NCBI GenBank assembly: GCA_036652795.1
Contig: JAVVVD010000005.1
Coordinates: forward strand, 102,745-166,744
Source of the DNA: JAVVVD01 sp036652795
GTDB taxonomy: Bacteria > Bacillota > Clostridia > Christensenellales > CAG-138
Direction of reading: 5' to 3'
DNA: 64,000 nt
Part shown: positions 53,863 through 62,391 of the stretch, piece after piece
How positions within the stretch are numbered: position 1 is the first letter of the stretch
Layout: each line of letters begins with the position of its first letter
Program-made: the position numbers and the translations under genes
The notes under the pieces: generated by a model
The model's database searches: none
Told to the model about the DNA's origin: nothing
Seen by the model: only the letters and a program-made list of their open reading frames with translations

Positions 53863-53891
53863 TTTACATTAATTACACAATTTGATATTAT
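53863..53891 (+). promoter_or_regulatory. Promoter of the NhaC-family gene
   Basis: TTTACA, 17-bp spacer, TATTAT; one mismatch each. It is followed by a leader of about 100 nt rich in A and T. Confidence 0.55.
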
Positions 53892-53997
53892 ACTATTTAT
53901 CCTATCACTATGAATTAGCATCTTTTTAAATAAGCCTTTTAACGTTTCCTCAATATGAGGATTTGTTCATCATAAACAATAACTTAGGAGGCAATGT

Positions 53998-55635
53998 ATG
54001 CGAAAACTCAAAACCAGAAGAATCATTCTAGCGGTTCTGGTACTCGCGCTTGTAATGGCAATCGCGGGCATCGTGATGGCCGAAGGGGGAGATAGTCCCG
54101 TAAGTCCTTTTGCCAACAGCTTCTGGGCGCTTGTTCCCCCAATTATAGCCATAGCGCTCGCACTCATAACTAAGGAGGTTTATTCCTCGCTGTTTATCGG
54201 CATAGTTGTGGGCGGTCTACTCTATTCCAACTTCAATTTCGAGGGTACGCTTACCCACGTGTTTGTCGATGGCATGGTTGGCCAGCTTTCGGATGCGTGG
54301 AACGTTGGAATTCTTATCTTCCTTGTTGTCCTTGGCGCTTTTGTAGCCCTGATGAATAAGGCGGGCGGCTCCAAGGCATTTGGTGAATGGGCACGCAAAC
54401 GCATCAAAACACGTAAGGGTGCGCAGCTTTCAACCATTCTTCTGGGCGTAGTCATCTTTATAGACGATTATTTTAACTGTCTCACCGTTGGCAGCGTAAT
54501 GCGCCCAGTTACAGACAGCCACAATGTTTCGCGTGCAAAGCTGGCTTACTTGATCGACGCTACCGCAGCACCTGTTTGCATCATAGCGCCTATCTCCAGC
54601 TGGGCTGCGGCGGTCACCGGCTTTGTTGATGGCTATGATGGTCTTTCCCTGTTCATACAGGCCATACCTTTCAACCTGTATGCGCTGCTTACAATTACAA
54701 TGATGATTACGCTGGCACTTATGAACTTCGACTTTGGTCCAATGCGTAAGCATGAGCAGAATGCCATTGAAAAGAATGATCTCTACACCACCCCAGGCAG
54801 ACCTTACGAAAATACCACTGAAGAAGTAACCTCTGCCCGCGCCAAGGTTGTCGACCTTGTTTTCCCGATCGTATTCCTCGTCATCGCCTGCGTTGCCGGC
54901 ATGGTCTACACCGGCGGCTTCTTTGGCCCCGACAAAGTATCATTCATTGATGCATTCTCCGCTAGTGATGCTTCCGTTGGCCTTATGCTAGGCTCCGTAA
55001 TAGCGCTGGTGCTGGTGGTAATCTACTACCTGATCCGGCGTGTGCTCAACTTCAAGCAGTGCATGGATTGCATCCCCGAGGGCTTCCGCGCAATGGTTCC
55101 GGCAATCATGATACTTACCTTTGCCTGGACCTTGAAGTCAATGACCGATTCGTTGGGCGCAATGGACTATGTTGCCAATATCGTAAAGCAGTCCGCCGGC
55201 AGCTTCATCTCATTCCTGCCCGCTATCGTATTCCTGATTGCTGTGGGGCTTTCCTTCGCAACCGGCACCAGTTGGGGTACATTTGGTATACTTATCCCCA
55301 TCGTTGTTGCAGCCTTTAACGGTGCAGGTGGCACAATAATGATAATCTCCATCTCCGCCTGTATGGCAGGTGCCGTCTGCGGCGATCACTGCTCCCCCAT
55401 ATCTGATACCACCATTATGGCCTCCGCTGGTGCACAGTGCGATCACGTTAACCATGTTTCCACGCAGCTGCCATATGCGGCTGTCTGCGCTGCGACCTGC
55501 TTCGTGTTCTACATCTTGGCCGGCTTCTGGCAGAGCTACTTCGTAACCGTTATCGCTATACTTGCTATGGTTGGCCTAATGTTCTTGCTGCGCGCACTCA
55601 TCAACAAGAAGGCGGCCCATTCCGCTAAGGCATAA
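53998..55635 (+). CDS. NhaC-family Na+/H+ (or amino acid) antiporter
   Basis: A 545-residue membrane protein with about twelve helices. The family signatures are visible: SFWALVPPIIAIALALITKEVYSSLFIGI (about 36-64), the charged loop and helix with IFIDDYFNCLTVGSVMRPVTD (about 151-171) and the core motif SSWAAAVTGF (about 199-208), then FATGTSWGTFGILIPI and CGDHCSPISDTTIMAS near the C-terminus. Members include Na+/H+ antiporters and lactate/malate or amino-acid exchangers. The N-terminus has a short hydrophobic helix before the canonical fold, as in many Firmicute members. AGGAGGCAATGT precedes the ATG. It is monocistronic, ending in a strong terminator. Confidence 0.9.
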   Translation: MRKLKTRRIILAVLVLALVMAIAGIVMAEGGDSPVSPFANSFWALVPPIIAIALALITKEVYSSLFIGIVVGGLLYSNFNFEGTLTHVFVDGMVGQLSDAWNVGILIFLVVLGAFVALMNKAGGSKAFGEWARKRIKTRKGAQLSTILLGVVIFIDDYFNCLTVGSVMRPVTDSHNVSRAKLAYLIDATAAPVCIIAPISSWAAAVTGFVDGYDGLSLFIQAIPFNLYALLTITMMITLALMNFDFGPMRKHEQNAIEKNDLYTTPGRPYENTTEEVTSARAKVVDLVFPIVFLVIACVAGMVYTGGFFGPDKVSFIDAFSASDASVGLMLGSVIALVLVVIYYLIRRVLNFKQCMDCIPEGFRAMVPAIMILTFAWTLKSMTDSLGAMDYVANIVKQSAGSFISFLPAIVFLIAVGLSFATGTSWGTFGILIPIVVAAFNGAGGTIMIISISACMAGAVCGDHCSPISDTTIMASAGAQCDHVNHVSTQLPYAAVCAATCFVFYILAGFWQSYFVTVIAILAMVGLMFLLRALINKKAAHSAKA

Positions 55636-55690
55636 CGATTTCTACAATCCACAAAAGCGCAGCCCTTAAATGAGTAGCTGCGAAGATTAA

Positions 55691-55726
55691 AAGCAGCAGG
55701 GAGCTTATTAACTCCCTGCTGCTTTT
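55691..55726 (+). terminator. Terminator after the NhaC-family gene
   Basis: Long perfect stem AGCAGCAGGGAG/CTCCCTGCTGCT followed by TTTTTATTTGGG. Confidence 0.88.
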
Positions 55727-55776
55727 TATTTGGGTTTATTCTGGTAATTTAGTTGCGCCATTAAATGGTGATGTAT

Positions 55777-55929
55777 TTATTCTTTTTCAAACGCATCCTT
55801 GCCAAGTCCGCAAATCGGACAGGTCCAATCCTCCGGAACATCCTCCCATGCCGTACCTGGAGCGATTCCGTTTTCAGGGTCGCCAACCTTGGGATCATAA
55901 ACATAACCACAGGGACATTTATAGTTCAT
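55777..55929 (-). CDS. Rubredoxin
   Basis: Small electron carrier, 50 residues. The two metal-binding pairs CPCGYVYD (Cys5 and Cys8 positions) and CPICGLGKD (late pair) bind one iron. I chose the ATG at 55929 after AAAGGAGACTTTTCATT; a longer reading only adds residues without rubredoxin similarity. It lies 35 bp after the flavodiiron gene in the same operon, where rubredoxin donates electrons to the flavodiiron oxygen/NO reductase. The plus-strand neighbours are not related. Confidence 0.96.
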   Translation of the reverse strand: MNYKCPCGYVYDPKVGDPENGIAPGTAWEDVPEDWTCPICGLGKDAFEKE

Positions 55930-55964
55930 AATGAAAAGTCTCCTTTCATTTATCTTGCCGATAA

Positions 55965-57179
55965 TCAATGTTGCTGATTTGCGCAGAGCACATCAGCTAA
56001 GTCCAAAGCCAGCCGCTGCATATCCGTTAGCGCGGCCTCATCGGGTAGGAAGCGAGTCTTGCTGCACCCTACAACCTTAATCCCCAGCCCTGTAAGGCGC
56101 TGCTCAATCAGCGGCACAGCCTCGCCACTCCACCCATAGGAGCCGAATACAACAGCCTTTTTGCCACGCACCAATGGTACGCAAAGGGAAGAAAGTGCCA
56201 ACCATATTGGGGGCAACGCATCCGCGTTTACAGTGGGTGAGCCAATTGCGATAGCGTCCGCTTTTGTCATACGCCCCGAAGCCTCCGCGGCGCTGATAGA
56301 GGAAAGCTCCGCCATGTCCACATTAAATCCTGCTTCGCACAGCTTATCCTTTAAACTCTGAGCCATGGTCTTAGTGTAGCCATAGCAGCTGACATAGCCC
56401 ACAAATACGTCCTTGCCCGATGACGGCGTTTGCTCCGCTGCCCATGCGGCATACATATCCACAGCTTCTCCTGGATTCACATCCAGTACCGGTCCATGCG
56501 ATGGCAAAATGGTTGTCACCTGTGGCAGCGCTTTCACCCGTGCAACGGCTTTTGCCACATAGGGCGCAAACGGGCTCATTATGCAATCGTAATAATACCG
56601 ACGAGCCTGCTTAAATTCAGGATCGGTGCGGCTTTCCAGCACATTCTCCGCCGCGAAATGGCAGCCGAACGCATCGCAGGTGAGCAGTGCGCCGGTGTCA
56701 GTATCATAGGTAAACATCGTATCCGGCCAGTGCAAAAACGGGGCGCTGATAAATTGCAACACCTTATCCCCAAGATCCAGCATATCGCCATCCTTTAGGA
56801 TCTCAATTGGCAGCTCGCGGTTTGCAATATGCGGCAGATACAGCGATGCGGGCTTGCTGCACAGCACCTTTGCGTTTGGCGCGAATTTTAAAAGTTCTGC
56901 AAGCGAGCCGGAATGATCCGGTTCCGTATGCTGTATGATTATGTAATCAAGCTTTTTAGGATCCATCAGTTGTTTTATCAGCTCAAGGCTTTGCAAAAGG
57001 AAACCATCCTTTACGGTATCTATCAACGCAGTTTTATCCGTGCCCTGCACCAGATATGCGTTGTAGCTTGTTCCATACTGGGTTTCCATCACAACATCAA
57101 AATGGCGAAGCGCCGCATCCAGCGCGCCCACCCAATGAATACCATTTACTATTTTCACAGGAGCTTTCGGTTGATTCAT
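55965..57179 (-). CDS. Flavodiiron protein (A-type flavoprotein, O2/NO reductase)
   Basis: Reduces O2 to water (or NO) with electrons from rubredoxin; part of oxygen defence in anaerobes. The 404 residues have the beta-lactamase-like diiron domain with the ligand motif HTEPDH (84-89; His84, Glu86, Asp88, His89), LTCDAFGCH near 158, and His near 235, then a flavodoxin domain (about 255-400) with the FMN loop YVSCYGYTKTMA and SPTVNAD. No extra rubredoxin or flavin reductase domains are fused. Rubredoxin is encoded just downstream. The start at 57179 has AAGAAGGG upstream. Confidence 0.95.
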   Translation of the reverse strand: MNQPKAPVKIVNGIHWVGALDAALRHFDVVMETQYGTSYNAYLVQGTDKTALIDTVKDGFLLQSLELIKQLMDPKKLDYIIIQHTEPDHSGSLAELLKFAPNAKVLCSKPASLYLPHIANRELPIEILKDGDMLDLGDKVLQFISAPFLHWPDTMFTYDTDTGALLTCDAFGCHFAAENVLESRTDPEFKQARRYYYDCIMSPFAPYVAKAVARVKALPQVTTILPSHGPVLDVNPGEAVDMYAAWAAEQTPSSGKDVFVGYVSCYGYTKTMAQSLKDKLCEAGFNVDMAELSSISAAEASGRMTKADAIAIGSPTVNADALPPIWLALSSLCVPLVRGKKAVVFGSYGWSGEAVPLIEQRLTGLGIKVVGCSKTRFLPDEAALTDMQRLALDLADVLCANQQH

Positions 57180-57212
57180 GGCAGAACCCTTCTTTTTGTA
57201 ATATTTTCAGTT

Positions 57213-57839
57213 TTATTTTTTATCTTTGTAAATCGTTGCCGCCACCACGCCGCCCACCATCATCCCGCCAAGCAGCATCAGCAGCACGTTTAGGTTTAAT
57301 AGCGAGGCGATTACCACGCCAAGAAACATTCCGCCCAGTATAAATGGCATAGATCGCATTGCCTTACCCTTGCTCAACGGTTTGCGTGCGGGCTTTGGCG
57401 CTATCGGTACATATAGCTTTACGCCATCCTCCGTGCGCTGCTCCAGCTCCGCTTTGCCAGTATGCACATATGGCGCTTTGCTAAACCAATCAAAATATAC
57501 CAGCTTCCATGCGGCAACTACATCCTCAGCGTCAGGTGCATCAAATACCGCATATTCGCCCTCCTCCAGCGTAAGCGTTTCAAAGCCCTGGGCGCATTCT
57601 TGCGCTACAACACCTATGAAATAATCGAATCCGCTGTTACTGAATGAATAGCTCGCACCCAGCATTCCGCCCGGTTCACCGCTTTGCATCAGCTTTAGCC
57701 TATCCAGCGTGCCGTCGGCTTTAAGGCGTTCCCATAACGCTTTTACCTTATCCTGGCGTTGCGATATGTCGCCGTCTATATGTTCTTTTATGCCTATAAG
57801 GCACAGCTCCGTCATGTTTGCTATTGTTGCTTCTATCAT
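57213..57839 (-). CDS. GyrI-like effector-binding domain protein with C-terminal membrane segment
   Basis: A 208-residue protein. The N-terminal part is a GyrI/AraC-effector-binding-type fold (SOUL-like; about 1-145) with the typical FETLTLEEGEYAVFDAPD strand and the YFDWF-type helix before a final strand KLYVPI. It continues with a short basic linker (KPARKPLSKGKAMR) and a hydrophobic hairpin (about 160-205) that could be one or two membrane helices. There is no DNA-binding domain. The start is uncertain: ATG at 57839 is used; a GTG at 57878 would extend it by 13 residues. Known GyrI-like domains bind small effectors or protect DNA gyrase; a membrane-tied sensor is inference. Confidence 0.7.
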   Translation of the reverse strand: MIEATIANMTELCLIGIKEHIDGDISQRQDKVKALWERLKADGTLDRLKLMQSGEPGGMLGASYSFSNSGFDYFIGVVAQECAQGFETLTLEEGEYAVFDAPDAEDVVAAWKLVYFDWFSKAPYVHTGKAELEQRTEDGVKLYVPIAPKPARKPLSKGKAMRSMPFILGGMFLGVVIASLLNLNVLLMLLGGMMVGGVVAATIYKDKK

Positions 57840-57868
57840 GCCATCTATAATACTACATTTCCCACGTA

Positions 57869-57897
57869 TTGAAAACACCCCTGTCGTGTGCTATGCT
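57869..57897 (+). promoter_or_regulatory. Promoter of the ATP-grasp / Zn-Mn ABC operon
   Basis: TTGAAA, 17-bp spacer, TATGCT. The ATG starts nine bases after the -10 hexamer without a ribosome site, so the mRNA would be leaderless or nearly so. Confidence 0.55.
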
Positions 57898-57906
57898 TAA
57901 TTTATT

Positions 57907-58776
57907 ATGAAAAAAGGTCTTTTAATAACCAACGGCTTTATGCAGAGCGCCAAATTCACGGCACTCTATGATGCGCTTATATCCTCCGCAGCGGCACACG
58001 GCCTAACGCTGGTTGAGCGCACCAATACAGAGCTAATGCCGCTTATAACCAAAAGCACCCCTTACCCGGGGTTTGGTATATTCTGGGATAAGGATGTACG
58101 TCTTGGTTATGCACTTACAGCCGGCGGTATGCAGCTATTCAACACTGCGCGCGCCATAGAGCTGTGCGATGATAAATCGCTTACGCATCTTATGCTTATG
58201 GATAAGCTGCCCATGCCCGAAACAATGATGGTACCCTTCAGCTTTCCTGGCGTAGGCTATCTGGATTTTACCTTCCTGGATCGTGCCGAGGATATGATCG
58301 GTTATCCAATGATAATAAAAGAATGCTTTGGTTCATTCGGCCTTCAGGTGTACCTTGCTTTAAACAGGCAGGAGGCGGAGACTATTCTCACCCGCATCCG
58401 CGGAGTACCCGCCCTGATGCAGCGCTTCGTTTCAGAAAGCCGAGGATGCGATATACGCGTATATGTTGTTGGTGGCAAGGCTGTGGCTGCTATACGGCGC
58501 GAAAGCTCCACCGGCGGCTTTATCGCCAATGTGGCGGCAGGCGGCACGGCAACGCCGTATACGCTTTCGCCTGAGCAGGAGCATATCGCTATCACCGCCG
58601 CCCGGCTACTGGAGCTTGATTTTTGCGGCGTGGATCTGCTTTTTGGCAAGCATTCTCCGCTGCTTATCGAGGTTAATTCAAATGCCCACTTCGCCGGCAT
58701 CTCTGCTGCTACCGGCGTGGATGTGGCGGGCGAGATAATATCACATGTTTTGAATAAAATAAAGGACAAGCTATGA
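57907..58776 (+). CDS. RimK-like ATP-grasp ligase
   Basis: ATP-grasp enzyme that joins an amino acid to a protein or small molecule, 289 residues. The RimK-type ATP-grasp fold shows YPMIIKECFGSFGLQVYL (about 136-153), the loop ALMQRFVSES, then RGCDIRVYVVGGKAVAAIRR (about 178-197) and the Mg/ATP motif LLIEVNSNAH (about 257-266). The N-terminal Rossmann-like part is about 1-95. The ATG has no ribosome site and lies next to a -10 element. It overlaps the following ZnuA-type gene by four bases (ATGA), so they are coupled. The modified target is unknown; the context suggests a metal-linked role. Confidence 0.85.
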   Translation: MKKGLLITNGFMQSAKFTALYDALISSAAAHGLTLVERTNTELMPLITKSTPYPGFGIFWDKDVRLGYALTAGGMQLFNTARAIELCDDKSLTHLMLMDKLPMPETMMVPFSFPGVGYLDFTFLDRAEDMIGYPMIIKECFGSFGLQVYLALNRQEAETILTRIRGVPALMQRFVSESRGCDIRVYVVGGKAVAAIRRESSTGGFIANVAAGGTATPYTLSPEQEHIAITAARLLELDFCGVDLLFGKHSPLLIEVNSNAHFAGISAATGVDVAGEIISHVLNKIKDKL

Positions 58777-59693
58777 AACGTATTGTATCTGTAATCTTAG
58801 TATCGTTATTTATCCTCTCGTGTGCCATAGGCTGTGCGGCGCGTCCCGCGCCGGACGGAGTCACCATTGTGGCCACACTTTTCCCTCAATATGATTTTGC
58901 GCGCGCAATAGCAGGGGATCGCGCAACCGTAACGCTGCTGCTTCCGCCCGGTGTTGAAAGTCACTCGTACGAACCAACCCCCAGAGATGTGATAAATATA
59001 AGCTCTGCAACGCTGTTTGTGTACACCGGTGAATATATGGAGCCTTGGGCAAAGCAGCTTTCGGCTCAAGCAAAAAATGTTGTAGATGCATCGTCAGGAC
59101 TGATACTTGATGCGGAGCATCAACATGCAGATGATGATGCCGAGCATGATGAGCACTCACATGGCGGGTACGATCCGCATATATGGACAGATCCCACCAT
59201 GGCGGCAGTGATGGTGGATAATATCGCCGTTGCGCTCATGGCTTGTGACAAGGCAAATGCGGACTATTACCGCGCCAATGCAGATACGTATATCGAAAAG
59301 CTGTATAAGCTGGATGAGGATATCAGCACGGCGGTTTCTGAATTTACCAATCGTACCGTATGCTTTGGCGGTAGATTTGCCATGCACTATTTTGCAAAAC
59401 GGTATGAGCTTACACCGCTTGCCGCATATGACTCCTGTTCAAGCGAAACTGAGCCGTCTGCAAAGGCTGTGGCGCAGATAATCGACGCCGTTCGTAGTCA
59501 GCACATAAAGGCAATATACTACGAGGAGCTTGTAGACCCAAAGGTAGCGCGCAGCATAGCAGCAGAGGCCGGCTGTGAGCCGCTTTTACTTCATTCCTGC
59601 CACAATCTCTCCCGCGAGGAGTTTGACGCCGGCGAAACATATCTGTCGCTGATGTATAAAAACCTTGAAAATCTCAAGAAAGGCCTTGGGTGA
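58773..59693 (+). CDS. znuA: Zn/Mn ABC transporter substrate-binding lipoprotein
   Basis: High-affinity metal receptor of the ZnuA/TroA (cluster A-I) family, 306 residues. The signal has a lipobox ending in AIGCA (Cys21). Metal ligands sit in GVESHSYEPTPRD (about 62-74), a histidine-rich loop HQHADDDAEHDEHSHGG (about 117-133) typical for zinc members, then DPHIWTDPTMA (about 135-145) and a late HSCHNLS. The His-rich loop favours zinc over manganese. It is cotranscribed with an ATPase and permease gene just after it and with the ATP-grasp gene before it. Confidence 0.93.
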   Translation: MKRIVSVILVSLFILSCAIGCAARPAPDGVTIVATLFPQYDFARAIAGDRATVTLLLPPGVESHSYEPTPRDVINISSATLFVYTGEYMEPWAKQLSAQAKNVVDASSGLILDAEHQHADDDAEHDEHSHGGYDPHIWTDPTMAAVMVDNIAVALMACDKANADYYRANADTYIEKLYKLDEDISTAVSEFTNRTVCFGGRFAMHYFAKRYELTPLAAYDSCSSETEPSAKAVAQIIDAVRSQHIKAIYYEELVDPKVARSIAAEAGCEPLLLHSCHNLSREEFDAGETYLSLMYKNLENLKKGLG

Positions 59694-60442
59694 TACACAT
59701 GCAGCCGCTTATTACCTGCAAGGGACTAACGCTTGCTTACGACACAGGCATTGCCGTCAAGGACGTCAGCTTTGAACTTTGCGCAGGTGATTATCTGTGC
59801 GTGGTTGGCGAAAACGGCTCTGGCAAAAGCACACTGATAAAGGGGCTGCTCGCACTTATGACGCCAAGCGCCGGTGAAATAACCTATCATGGTTTAAAGG
59901 CCGGCGAAATAGGGTATCTTCCGCAGCAAACACCTGTTCAAAAAGATTTCCCCGCATCCGTATACGAGGTGGTGCTCTCAGGCTGCCAGGGCAGCCGCGG
60001 CCTTTCGCCATTTTACGGGCGTTCGCATCACAGCAGAGCTAACGAGATGTTGGCGCAGATGAGCATAACTGATCTTAAATATGCCTGTTACCGTGAGCTT
60101 TCTGGCGGCCAGCAGCAGCGTGTACTGTTGGCGAGGGCGCTTTGCGCGACAACGCGCCTGCTGTTGCTTGACGAGCCTGTAAGCGGGCTTGATCCGCTTG
60201 CCACAAGCGAGCTGTATGAGCGCATAAAACGGCTTAACCGTGAAAATGGCATAACGATTATAATGGTATCCCATGACGTAAGCTGCGCACTACATGATGC
60301 AACACATGTGCTGCATCTTGGTGAACATGAGGTTCGATTTTTTGGCAGCGCCCAAGAGTATCACAGCAGCGCCGTATCCGCCCCATTCCTGCGCTGCGAA
60401 TGCGAGCGCCACCGCGAGGGCGCACATGGAGGTAACTCATGA
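59690..60442 (+). CDS. znuC: Zn/Mn ABC transporter ATP-binding protein
   Basis: A 250-residue ATPase with Walker A GENGSGKS (about 39-46), the Q-loop GYLPQQ (about 79-84), signature LSGGQQQR (about 139-146) and Walker B LLLLDEPVSGLD (about 161-172). The annotated start is GTG at 59690, which gives a GTGA overlap with the znuA stop; the ATG at 59699 is an alternative. The C-terminus has an acidic/His part (CECERHREGAHG) that could bind metal. It is followed by the permease gene with a four-base overlap. Confidence 0.93.
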   Translation: MIHMQPLITCKGLTLAYDTGIAVKDVSFELCAGDYLCVVGENGSGKSTLIKGLLALMTPSAGEITYHGLKAGEIGYLPQQTPVQKDFPASVYEVVLSGCQGSRGLSPFYGRSHHSRANEMLAQMSITDLKYACYRELSGGQQQRVLLARALCATTRLLLLDEPVSGLDPLATSELYERIKRLNRENGITIIMVSHDVSCALHDATHVLHLGEHEVRFFGSAQEYHSSAVSAPFLRCECERHREGAHGGNS

Positions 60443-61260
60443 TAGATATGCTGCGCGAGCTATTTTCATATGCATTTCTGGTGCGCGCGATCCTGGTTGG
60501 CAGTCTTGTTGCGCTGTGTGCGGCGCTGCTTGGCGTAACCCTCGTGCTAAAGCGCTATTCCATGATAGGCGATGGACTCTCGCACGTTGGATTTGGCGCA
60601 CTGTCTGTGGCTATGGCGATGGGCGCGGCGCCGCTGGCCGTAGCAATACCGGTTGTTATATTGGCTGCGTTTTTACTGCTGCGAATTTCAGAAAATGGCA
60701 AGCTGCACGGCGATGCGGCAATAGCGCTCATAGCAAGCTCGTCGCTGGCCATAGGCGTTATGGTAACCTCTTTAACAAGCGGGCTTAACGCAGACGTGTA
60801 CAGTTATATGTTTGGCAGCATACTCGCCATGAGTGATGCGGATGTATACCTTTCCGCGCTGCTGGCGGCTGTGGTACTGGTACTCTTTATCGTATTTTAC
60901 AATAAAATATTTGCAATAACCTTCGACGAAAGCTTTGCGAGGGCCACCGGTACGCGTGCGGGGCTTTATAACATGCTCATAGCGCTGCTCACTGCGCTTA
61001 CCATCGTTATCGGTATGCGTATAATGGGCACTATGCTCATATCCGGTCTTATTATATTTCCTGCGCTCACCGCCATGCGCGTGTGCAAAAGCTTTAAAAG
61101 CGTTGTGATATGCTCTGCCATCACAAGCGTATCTGGTTTTTTGCTTGGTATGGTACTATCCTACATGCTTGGTACGCCCGCAGGCGCAAGCATCGTTGTG
61201 GTTAATGTGATAGTATTTGCAATATTCTTCCTTGTTGGGGGCTTGAAAAGGATAAAATAA
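60439..61260 (+). CDS. znuB: Zn/Mn ABC transporter permease
   Basis: Membrane subunit of the metal importer (ABC-3 family), 273 residues, about eight helices. Motifs: KRYSMIGDGLSHVGFGALSVAMA (about 35-57, the family's cytoplasmic-loop signature), SSSLAIGVMVTSL (about 110-122) and a late GTMLISGLIIFPALTAMRV (about 196-214) segment. The ATG overlaps the znuC stop by four bases; GGAGGTAACTC precedes it. It is the last gene of the four-gene operon and converges on apbE. Confidence 0.93.
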   Translation: MIDMLRELFSYAFLVRAILVGSLVALCAALLGVTLVLKRYSMIGDGLSHVGFGALSVAMAMGAAPLAVAIPVVILAAFLLLRISENGKLHGDAAIALIASSSLAIGVMVTSLTSGLNADVYSYMFGSILAMSDADVYLSALLAAVVLVLFIVFYNKIFAITFDESFARATGTRAGLYNMLIALLTALTIVIGMRIMGTMLISGLIIFPALTAMRVCKSFKSVVICSAITSVSGFLLGMVLSYMLGTPAGASIVVVNVIVFAIFFLVGGLKRIK

Positions 61261-61289
61261 CGATGTAGCTTAGGGTTCGTCTTGCCCGC

Positions 61290-62315
61290 TTAATCCGTTG
61301 AAAATGCAAGTAGCTGCGCCATACCTGCGCTTTCGTGCATTTCTCCATCCGGCAGAATCCATAGCGCCTCTGCGTTGAGCTTTTTAAGCAGTGCGCCACC
61401 CTCCGTTTCATCCATCAAAAACAGCGCGGTAGACAGCACATCCGCCCATGCGGAATCCCGGCAAACAATGCTCACCGCGCGGTAGTTCAGCGCGGGGTAC
61501 AGCGTCTGCGGGTCTATTATATGGCTGTAACGCACATTGTCCACAATATAATAGCGCTGATAGTCTCCACTGCTTACCATTGATACATTCTCAAGCTGTG
61601 CCGTGGCAATATATGCCTCCATATCATCAGGATCCTGTACGCCGACGCGCCATGCGCCATCCGGCCTTGCGCCTATACAGCACACATTGCCGCCTAGGTT
61701 GATGATAAGTGAGTTAACGCCGCGCTGCCTTGCGCTGTCGGCGGCCTTTTGCGCAGCAAACCCCTTGGCCACGGCACCCACGTCCAACTGCATTTTCGGA
61801 TCCTGTATATATGCCGTACAGGCCGCTTTATCCAGTACCAGACTTGTTATATTAGTATGCTTAGCTGCTTCGCGCAGCGCCGTTTCGTTTGGCAGCACGG
61901 CCGCATCTCCCGCATAATATGCCTCGCGCTGTTCGTGCCACAATTTTAGTACGCTCCCCAACGCAATATTCACCCTGCCGCCTGTTATTCCATAAGCCTG
62001 TATGGAAAACTCAAGCAGCTCCATAAGCTCTGGACGTATGGCTACAGGCGCTTTGCCCGCATTATCATTAATGGTTTTTATGTTTGCTTCGTCATAATCG
62101 TTATATGCGTCAAACAGCCTGTGATACAGCGCAATTTCGGCCATTATAAGGTCAAAGTTCTCATCCGCGTCGGAGCGCGAATTAAAGTATCCGCTTAGCA
62201 TCACCACAGTATCAAAATAGCCCGTATATGTAACGTCATAACGTTCAGGCCCGCCGCAGGAGCTTAACGATAGCGCGAGCACAATGGCCAAAATAACACT
62301 CAAAAATCTTTTCAT
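61290..62315 (-). CDS. apbE: FAD:protein FMN transferase (ApbE), lipoprotein form
   Basis: Attaches FMN covalently to a threonine of extracytoplasmic flavoproteins. The 341-residue protein begins with a lipoprotein signal ending LSLSSC (Cys20), then the ApbE domain (about 30-341) with GYFDTVVMLSGYF near the start, GRVNIALGSVLKLW (about 114-127) and LDVGAVAKGFAAQKAA (about 173-188), the Mg/FAD region, then SGDYQRYYIVDNVRYSHIIDP late. I chose ATG at 62315; the longer upstream frame has no lipoprotein signal. It is divergent from an operon that encodes a likely substrate protein, and it appears leaderless. Confidence 0.93.
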   Translation of the reverse strand: MKRFLSVILAIVLALSLSSCGGPERYDVTYTGYFDTVVMLSGYFNSRSDADENFDLIMAEIALYHRLFDAYNDYDEANIKTINDNAGKAPVAIRPELMELLEFSIQAYGITGGRVNIALGSVLKLWHEQREAYYAGDAAVLPNETALREAAKHTNITSLVLDKAACTAYIQDPKMQLDVGAVAKGFAAQKAADSARQRGVNSLIINLGGNVCCIGARPDGAWRVGVQDPDDMEAYIATAQLENVSMVSSGDYQRYYIVDNVRYSHIIDPQTLYPALNYRAVSIVCRDSAWADVLSTALFLMDETEGGALLKKLNAEALWILPDGEMHESAGMAQLLAFSTD

Positions 62316-62321
62316 ATGCGC

Positions 62322-62350
62322 AGTATAACAGTTGCATACACCGATTGCAA
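62322..62350 (-). promoter_or_regulatory. apbE promoter, using the palindromic -35 TTGCAA
   Basis: Minus-strand TTGCAA (62350-62345), 17-bp spacer, TATACT (62327-62322). Six bases follow before the apbE ATG at 62315, so the expected start falls on the A of the start codon. Confidence 0.6.
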
Positions 62351-62373
62351 ATACGCCGTCAAGGTGATAGAAT
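62345..62373 (+). promoter_or_regulatory. Promoter of the NusG_II/Gx/FMN-binding operon, sharing the same -35
   Basis: Plus-strand TTGCAA (62345-62350), 17-bp spacer, TAGAAT (62368-62373). TTGCAA reads the same on both strands, so the hexamer serves both directions. Confidence 0.55.
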
Positions 62374-62391
62374 ATATGATGAGGTGGGTAG

